Assembly (NCBI GenBank): GCA_041691315.1 | Contig: JBEPUW010000001.1 | Location: 1 to 64,000 of the forward strand | Origin: Poindextera sp041691315 | GTDB lineage: Bacteria > Pseudomonadota > Alphaproteobacteria > Caulobacterales > Caulobacteraceae | DNA length: 64,000 nt | Reading direction: 5' to 3' | Shown: positions 58,917 to 64,000 of the stretch, piece after piece | Layout: each line of letters starts with the position of its first letter | Numbering within the stretch: the stretch's first letter is position 1 | The notes under the pieces: model-generated | Database searches by the model: none | What the model saw: the letters and a program-made list of their open reading frames with translations, nothing else | Told to the model about the DNA's origin: nothing | Program-made: the position numbers and the translations under genes

Positions 58917-60461
58917 TCAGGCCTCCCCGCCGAACGGGGTGACGAATTCGCGCGCCGTGCCGATGTCGTCATAGGCCGACCACTGGCCGGGAATGGCGAA
59001 CCAGATTTCCCACCCGGTGGTCATTGCGGCCGTCTCGTTCCAGTCGGCCATGATCTTCAGCGGCAGCGGCCGAACGGGCGCCCGGTACGAGGCCAGCGGG
59101 ATTTCGGCTGGCGAGACGCCGGAGGCCTGGGCCAGGGTCAGGGCCACCTGCTCGCGACACCGCCGGCCCTGGCAGGGGCCCATGCCGGCGCGGGTCAGAC
59201 GCTTGACCTGGTCCTGGTTCAGCGGGCCGTCGGCGCCCAGGGCACGCAGGTCGCGCGCCATCGCCGGCGCGGTGGGTTCGCCGAGATAGCGCGGCGCGCG
59301 CACCTCCAGCAGATCGCCGCGGCGGACGGCTTCGCACTGGCAGACCGTCAGCGCCGGATCGACATCGCGGGTCAGGGCCGCGAACCAGGCCGCCTGATAG
59401 GCCCAGGCGTCGGGGCCGGCGGGCGGGCGGCCGACGGCCTTGCCGCCCAGCGCCTGGCGCGCCGCCTGGCGGCCTTGTTCGGCGGCCTCGGCCTCGCTCC
59501 GCGCCAACCCGGCGGCGTCGCCGGCCGTGAACACGCCGGGCAGCGAGGTCGCCCAGCCCTGCAGGGCCGGCGCATGGCCGCCGCGCTGGCTGTCGGGGAC
59601 GGTCCGGCCGCCGGCGGAACTCAAGAGTTCGATGGCCGGCGCCATGCCTAAGGCCAGGCAGACCGTGTCGCAGTCGAGGACGGTCTCACGGCCGCGGCTG
59701 TCGCTCAGCACCAGGCGCTCGACGCCGTCGCGACCGCCCTCGGCGCGTCTGGGCGTGTGGCCGGTCAGGAACGGCACGCCCGCCGCATTCAGCCGCGTCA
59801 CCGCGCCGCCCGAGGCCTGCGGTCGGCGCAACGCCTCGACCACCGCGACCACCTCGAGGCCGCGCTCCTGGACCATCAGCGCCGTCGCGACGGCGAGTTC
59901 GCCGGAGCCCAGCACCACGATCCGCCGACCCGTGAAGGCGTCGTAGCGATGCAGGAGCGCGTGCAGTCCGCCCGCGCCGACCACGCCAGGCTGGTCCCAG
60001 CCGGGAAAACCAAGGGCGACGTCGCGGGCGCCGGTGGCCAGGATCAGCCGATCGAAGCCGCACATCCACGAGCGGTCCTCGTCGGCCAGACCGACCATGG
60101 CCGCGGGCAGGGCGCGCAGAGCCGGGCCGTTGACATAGAGGCCCCAGGCGGTGACCCCCAGCCTCACATCGACGCCGCGCTCGATGGCCTCTTCCAGGGC
60201 TGGATTGGCGGCCAGCAGCTGTTCGACAAGCCGCCCGCGCCGCTGCACGGCCGCGCCCATGCGCCCGCCGAACAGCCAGGGTGTGTCCAGCCCCATCAGT
60301 TGCGGATCGAGCGGGTGCTCGTCGACCAGCACCACGCTCGCGCCCAGCTTCGCCGCCTCGATCGCGGCGGCGACGCCGGCCGCGCCCGCACCGATCACCA
60401 TCACCCGCGCGTGCTCCTCCGGCGGGGCGAGCTTGCCGTCGATGGCGCTGGGGTCCGGCAT
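58917..60461 (-). CDS. FAD oxidoreductase with BFD-like Fe-S domain, HcnB/OoxA-like
   Basis: A 514-residue protein with two Rossmann motifs (VIGAGAAGVAAAI at about 22-34 and VLGSGELAVATAL) and, in the last third, cysteines in VCQCEAVRRGDLLE and GMGPCQGRRCREQV that match the bacterioferritin-associated ferredoxin-like [2Fe-2S] domain. This is the architecture of HcnB and of opine oxidase subunit A. No separate HcnA-like small ferredoxin gene is present. It overlaps the preceding gene by one base (TGATG). It should take electrons from the DAO-type partner encoded next. Confidence 0.9.
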   Translation of the reverse strand: MPDPSAIDGKLAPPEEHARVMVIGAGAAGVAAAIEAAKLGASVVLVDEHPLDPQLMGLDTPWLFGGRMGAAVQRRGRLVEQLLAANPALEEAIERGVDVRLGVTAWGLYVNGPALRALPAAMVGLADEDRSWMCGFDRLILATGARDVALGFPGWDQPGVVGAGGLHALLHRYDAFTGRRIVVLGSGELAVATALMVQERGLEVVAVVEALRRPQASGGAVTRLNAAGVPFLTGHTPRRAEGGRDGVERLVLSDSRGRETVLDCDTVCLALGMAPAIELLSSAGGRTVPDSQRGGHAPALQGWATSLPGVFTAGDAAGLARSEAEAAEQGRQAARQALGGKAVGRPPAGPDAWAYQAAWFAALTRDVDPALTVCQCEAVRRGDLLEVRAPRYLGEPTAPAMARDLRALGADGPLNQDQVKRLTRAGMGPCQGRRCREQVALTLAQASGVSPAEIPLASYRAPVRPLPLKIMADWNETAAMTTGWEIWFAIPGQWSAYDDIGTAREFVTPFGGEA

Positions 60462-61723
60462 CAGGCCTGGTCCAAGGCCTGGCGCAGGTCGGCGATCAGG
60501 TCGTCGGGATGCTCCAGCCCGACCGAGAGCCTTAAACTCGCCTCGGTGACGCCGGCCTCGGCCAGCCGGTCGCGGGCGATGGCGTAGTGGGTGGTGCTGG
60601 CCGGATGGCAGATCAGCGTCTCCGACCCGCCAAGGCTGACCGCCAGCCTGAGCAGCTGTAAGGCATCGAGGAAGCGGAAGGCCTCGGCCTCGCCGCCCTG
60701 GATGCGGAAGGAAAAGGTCGAGCCGGCGCCGCGGGTCTGGCGCTGCATCAGGTCATGCTCGCGCGAGCCCGGTTCGGCCAGGCCAATGAAGCTGACGCCG
60801 GCGACCTTGGGATGGGCCTTCAGATAGCGCGCTATGGTCAGGGCGCTTGCGCAGACCCTGGCCGTGCGCACCGAAAGCGTCTCCAGCGAGCGGAGGAGCA
60901 GCCACGCCGTCTGTGGGTCCATGGTCGTGCCGAGCAGGGTGCGCAGGGCGCGCAGCGGCGCGACCAGGTCGAGGCTGCCGCTGACCCCGCCGGCCAGCAA
61001 GTCACTGTGGCCGCCGCAGTATTTGGTCAGCGAGGTCATGCAGAGGTCGGCGCCGCAGGCCAGTGGGCTTTGCAGCAAGGGGCCGAGGAACGTGTTGTCG
61101 ACACAGACCACCGGCCGGAAACCCTGCCGTTCGGCGATCTCGCCGGCGATCCGCACCGCCAGGCCGATATCGATCACCGTCGCGGTCGGGTTGGCCGGAC
61201 TTTCCAGCCAGATCAGCCGCACGGGTCCCGCCGCCATCGCCCGCTGGGCGGCCTCGCGCATCGCCTCGGCGTCGAGGCCGTCGGTGAAGTGGAACCCGCG
61301 CACCCCGAAGCCGGCCATGACCCGGTTCAGCAGGCCGTCGGCGCCGCCATAGAACGGCAGACCGTGCAGCACCGTGTCGCCGGGCTTCAGATGCGCCATG
61401 AACACGGTCGAGATCGCCGCCATGCCGCTGCAGAATCCGGCCGAGGCCTCGGCGCCGTCCAAGGCCGCCAACCGCTTTTCGACCATGTCCAGGTTGGGAT
61501 GGCCGAGGCGCATATAGATGTAGGCGGGGTCGGGCGCCTCGCCTGGCCGCGGGCCGTCGAAGAAGATCCGGTGCGTTTCCTTCGCGTGCTCGGCCGAGGG
61601 ATAGACGAAGGTCGAGGTCAGGTAGAGCGGCGGCTTGGCTGCACCCTGGCCGTCGGCCGGATCGTAGCCGTGGCCGACGGCGATGGTGTCCGGGTGCAGT
61701 TTGCGGGCGTCAGCCTCGGCCAT
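60461..61723 (-). CDS. Cys/Met-metabolism PLP enzyme (cystathionine gamma-synthase/lyase family)
   Basis: A 420-residue PLP enzyme. The lysine is in SLTKYCGGHSDLLAG, the PLP-phosphate contacts are in FCSGMAAISTV, and the aspartate is in VCVDNTFLGP. This is the gamma-family of trans-sulfuration enzymes (cystathionine gamma-synthase, gamma- or beta-lyases, methionine gamma-lyase). It overlaps the Rieske gene by 14 bases and the HcnB-like gene by 1, so it belongs to a catabolic rather than biosynthetic setting, and lyase activity on a sulfur- or oxygen-linked amino acid is more likely than methionine synthesis. Confidence 0.9.
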   Translation of the reverse strand: MAEADARKLHPDTIAVGHGYDPADGQGAAKPPLYLTSTFVYPSAEHAKETHRIFFDGPRPGEAPDPAYIYMRLGHPNLDMVEKRLAALDGAEASAGFCSGMAAISTVFMAHLKPGDTVLHGLPFYGGADGLLNRVMAGFGVRGFHFTDGLDAEAMREAAQRAMAAGPVRLIWLESPANPTATVIDIGLAVRIAGEIAERQGFRPVVCVDNTFLGPLLQSPLACGADLCMTSLTKYCGGHSDLLAGGVSGSLDLVAPLRALRTLLGTTMDPQTAWLLLRSLETLSVRTARVCASALTIARYLKAHPKVAGVSFIGLAEPGSREHDLMQRQTRGAGSTFSFRIQGGEAEAFRFLDALQLLRLAVSLGGSETLICHPASTTHYAIARDRLAEAGVTEASLRLSVGLEHPDDLIADLRQALDQA

Positions 61724-62930
61724 GATAGCCCTCCAGATAGGTTCGCGCGGTAGCGCAGTACCAGTCGGTGAAGCGCATGGTCAGGGCCTCGGCGTCGGCG
61801 CAGTAGGGGCCGGGCGTGAAGGCCGGCGAGTCGACGCCCTGCTGGTTGTTCTCCACCAGGGCGAGGTCCTGCTGGTTGGTGCGGTTCCACAGCTCGGTCA
61901 GGTGGTCGGGGTCGTAGTCGACCCCTTCGACCGCGTCCTTGTGCACCAGCCACTTGGAGGTGATCAGGGTCTCCTTGGGCGTGAGCGGCATGGCGCTGAA
62001 CATGAACAGGAAGTCGGCGGTGGCGTGGACGAAGCTGTGCGGCTCGATCGACCAGCGCAGCGAGCCGATGTCGCCGTCGCCCGCCTCGACCATCAGCTTT
62101 CTGACCGCCGTCTGGCCGTCCATGGTCATCGAGCGGCAGCCCTCGTTCAGCGGAAAACGGATGGCCTGCCACCAGTCGCCCTCGTGCGGCCCGACCTCGA
62201 GCCCGACCGCGGCCATCCGGTCGTTATAGGCGGCGTGGCGGCGGGCCTCGTCGCCATAGTCGAAATTGCCGGAAACCCCGGTCGGGAAGGTCAGGGACAG
62301 CTCCGGATGGCTGGTCGCGCAGTGATAGCATTCGCGCGCATTCTCCATGGCCAGCTTCCAGTTGCCGCGTTCGACCAGGGTGTTTTCATAGGCCAGCTTG
62401 GCGTCGTGCAGCCGGTGCGGCGCCAGGAGCGGCTGCAGCCGGTCGCGAAAGGGCGCGAAGGGCGGCGGCGCCTCGGCGACACAGACATAGATGGCGCCGG
62501 CGCAGGTCTCGACGGAGATGGGATGCAGGCCGTGTTCGCAGGCCTCGAAATCGTCGCCCATGCGCGCGGCGTGCACCAGTTCGCCGCTCAGGTCGTAAGT
62601 CCAGCGGTGATAGGGGCAGACCAGCCTGGCGCTGGCGCCCTTGCCGTCCGGGACAATGCGCGAGCCGCGGTGGCGGCAGGTGTTGTGGAAGCCGCGCAAG
62701 GCCCCGTCCTGGCCGCGCACCACAAAGACCGGCGCGCCGGCGATGCTCAGCGCCATATGGCTGCCGATTCGGGGCAGCTCGACCTCGAACCCGGCGAGAA
62801 TCCACGACCTGCGGTGAATGGCGACCTGATCGAATTCGAACACCTCGGGATCGACATAAAAGGCGCGCGGCAGGGCGTGACCCGCCCGCCGCTGGTCCAA
62901 AAGCGTCGCGATCCGCTCAACGTCGACCAT
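61710..62930 (-). CDS. Rieske oxygenase alpha subunit, quaternary-ammonium type
   Basis: A 406-residue non-heme iron oxygenase. The Rieske [2Fe-2S] ligands are Cys85, His87, Cys105 and His108 (CRHRGSR and CPYHRW). The mononuclear iron site begins with ECYHCATSH (His203, His208). Residue 200, at the place of the inter-site bridging aspartate in dioxygenases, is a glutamate, as reported for carnitine oxygenase CntA and related quaternary-ammonium enzymes. NQQDLALVENNQQGV near residue 350 also fits GbcA/CntA relatives. A strong GGAGG ribosome site sets the ATG. No reductase gene is present in the window. Confidence 0.9.
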   Translation of the reverse strand: MVDVERIATLLDQRRAGHALPRAFYVDPEVFEFDQVAIHRRSWILAGFEVELPRIGSHMALSIAGAPVFVVRGQDGALRGFHNTCRHRGSRIVPDGKGASARLVCPYHRWTYDLSGELVHAARMGDDFEACEHGLHPISVETCAGAIYVCVAEAPPPFAPFRDRLQPLLAPHRLHDAKLAYENTLVERGNWKLAMENARECYHCATSHPELSLTFPTGVSGNFDYGDEARRHAAYNDRMAAVGLEVGPHEGDWWQAIRFPLNEGCRSMTMDGQTAVRKLMVEAGDGDIGSLRWSIEPHSFVHATADFLFMFSAMPLTPKETLITSKWLVHKDAVEGVDYDPDHLTELWNRTNQQDLALVENNQQGVDSPAFTPGPYCADAEALTMRFTDWYCATARTYLEGYHGRG

Positions 62931-63056
62931 GGATCCTCCTTCGCCACTATGATGCCTCAGGCGGACGGCCGAGCGATAGGGTGGATGGCGGGGGCGAAGG
63001 GTGACGCGTCCGAGGCGCGTCGGTAGGCTTGAACGTTCAGCCGTCGGGAAGCGCGC

Positions 63057-63536
63057 ATGTCCAACGACCACTTCGCCAGGATCCATGATCGCGGCCCGCG
63101 GCGTAGATGGATCATCCCGGCGGTGGGCGGCCTCTTGGCGCTAGTCGTCATTGGCGGCTGGCTGTTCGCGATGCGCTCGACGGCCATCGACAAGGCGCGC
63201 GACTGGACGCCGGCCGGCGCGCCGTGCCCGGCGATCGCGCTGAAGGACTATCTGGCCTCAGGCTATTCGGCGGCGAACCGCGTCGACTTCGACGGGACCG
63301 GTTTCGCCCGAGCCTACGGATACATCGTCTGTGCCGATATCGCCGACGACGGCGGCCGTGGCTTGGGCCAGGTCCGCGTTTGCCAGTTCAACGATCCGGG
63401 TGCGCTGGACATCAACACGGCCCAGGGCCACACCTATTACCTGCCGCGCAGCAAGCCCGCGACGGTGATGGTCTCGCACGGCCGGGTCTCCTGCGTGCTG
63501 GCCGCCAACCAGCACATGGAGACGCCCGGCGGCTAG
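63057..63536 (+). CDS. Small membrane-anchored protein of unknown function
   Basis: A 159-residue protein with a basic N-terminus, one transmembrane helix (about residues 18-38, IIPAVGGLLALVVIGGWLF) and a probably periplasmic domain of about 115 residues. Three cysteines in the outer domain (PCPAIAL, YIVCADIA, VRVCQF) and a fourth near the end (RVSCVL) could form disulfides. No family recognised. It is divergent from the Rieske operon across 126 bases. Confidence 0.78.
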   Translation: MSNDHFARIHDRGPRRRWIIPAVGGLLALVVIGGWLFAMRSTAIDKARDWTPAGAPCPAIALKDYLASGYSAANRVDFDGTGFARAYGYIVCADIADDGGRGLGQVRVCQFNDPGALDINTAQGHTYYLPRSKPATVMVSHGRVSCVLAANQHMETPGG

Positions 63537-63620
63537 ACCCCACTGGCCGGCGCTCAGCTTTCCCTTGCTCATATCCGACGCGCGTCGCTAGGGTCAGGGC
63601 CGCGACGGGGGCGTCCAGGC

Positions 63621-64000
63621 ATGTCGGACATCTTCATCTCCTATGCGCGCTCGACGGCGCAACAGGCGCAAGCGGTCGCCGGCGCCCTGCGCGCGCTGGG
63701 CTACCAGGTCTGGAGCGATGACCAACTGCCCGCCCATCGCGGCTATGCCGACGTGATCGAGGAGCGGCTGCGCGCGGCCAAGGCGGTGGTGGTGATCTGG
63801 TCCGCGGAAGCCGCCAAATCCCACTGGGTGCAGTCGGAGGCCGATCGGGCGCGCGCCGCGGACAAGCTGGTTCAGCTCAGTATCGACGGCGCGGCGCTGC
63901 CGATGCCGTTCGACCGCATCCAATGCGCCGACATGACCGGCTGGACCGGCGACCTTGCGGCGCCCGTTGGCGCAAGGTGGTCGCCAGTGTCGCCGAATTG
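63621..64000 (+). CDS. TIR-domain protein, cut by the window edge, apparent frameshift
   Basis: The first 126 codons encode a TIR domain: MSDIFISYARSTAQQAQAV at the start, GYQVWSDDQLP, VVIWSAEAAKSHWVQSEAD and the strand with LVQLSIDG. A glutamate in ADVIEERLRAAKAV occupies the usual position of the catalytic residue in NADase TIR domains. The family normally closes the TIR domain with a D-x-x-x-W-R-K-V-x-x-x-V motif; here WRKVVASVAEL is encoded from 63968 in a different frame, so one base appears missing near 63966. The gene continues beyond the window. Fusion to other domains cannot be judged. Confidence 0.82.
   Translation, partial: MSDIFISYARSTAQQAQAVAGALRALGYQVWSDDQLPAHRGYADVIEERLRAAKAVVVIWSAEAAKSHWVQSEADRARAADKLVQLSIDGAALPMPFDRIQCADMTGWTGDLAAPVGARWSPVSPN

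Noticed and set aside
57752..60461. Hydrogen cyanide synthase operon hcnABC
   Set aside because: HcnB- and HcnC-like proteins are shared with opine and amino acid dehydrogenases; no hcnA is present and the other operon genes point to amine catabolism.

Overview
The window is about 64 kb of GC-rich DNA (roughly 68-70 percent by eye), densely packed with genes whose stops and starts often overlap by 1-4 bases. No rRNA, tRNA, CRISPR array, phage or transposase gene was seen. The gene families suggest an aerobic, heterotrophic alphaproteobacterium, most likely in Caulobacterales (Caulobacter/Phenylobacterium type). They include TadE/G-like surface proteins beside stand-alone response regulators, acyl-CoA and P450 catabolism, ELM1-like and 2OG-oxygenase genes, and abundant short palindromic repeats. 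The taxonomic call is inference; no marker gene is present.

Layout. (1) 1-361: a terminator and two long inverted repeats. (2) 362-7052: two divergent operons. The minus operon is P450, kinase-like phosphotransferase, small helical protein. The plus operon is phosphotransferase, DUF6285 protein, acyl-CoA dehydrogenase, CrtC-like protein. The order kinase - DUF6285 - acyl-CoA dehydrogenase matches lvaA-lvaB-lvaC of the Pseudomonas levulinate pathway, which suggests removal of hydroxyl groups from acyl-CoAs through phosphorylation. (3) 7122-13000: TPR protein, glutathione transferase, two alpha/beta hydrolases, and a molybdopterin oxidoreductase with its cytochrome b. (4) 13120-24819: a signalling and surface block. 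Two paralogous response-regulator/TadG-like pairs face outward around a hybrid histidine kinase with an HPt and an EAL domain; the kinase gene runs into a PLP decarboxylase and an ATP-grasp gene. (5) 24803-31377: two MFS transporters, an ArnT/PMT-like glycosyltransferase, and two 2OG-Fe(II) oxygenases flanking an ELM1-like gene. (6) 31378-32054: no gene, but two hairpin terminators and a possible small RNA. (7) 32055-38208: ABC-2 exporter with a kinase-like gene, membrane proteins including a CruF/DUF422 protein, and thioredoxin 2. (8) 38205-47819: lipoprotein, a SLOG-like/four-TM protein, and an operon for a 2-oxoacid:ferredoxin oxidoreductase with a GltD-like Fe-S flavoprotein and a second flavoprotein. 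(9) 48099-55699: small protein, IPNS-like oxygenase, beta-oxidation accessory enzymes, M20 amidohydrolase, DOMON-like protein, NamZ-like hydrolase and an aminotransferase, separated by REP-like repeats. (10) 55785-62930: a tightly coupled five-gene minus-strand operon with a quaternary-ammonium-type Rieske oxygenase, a Cys/Met-metabolism PLP enzyme, an HcnB/HcnC-like amino acid dehydrogenase pair and a CocE-type hydrolase. (11) 63057-64000: small membrane protein and a TIR-domain gene cut by the window edge, with an apparent frameshift.

Three gene sets look least described: the P450 plus duplicated kinase modules, the two-armed regulator/TadG/EAL locus with its embedded PLP/ATP-grasp pair, and the Rieske-led five-gene operon. 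All functional assignments rest on motifs read by eye and on recalled family knowledge; no database search was run.
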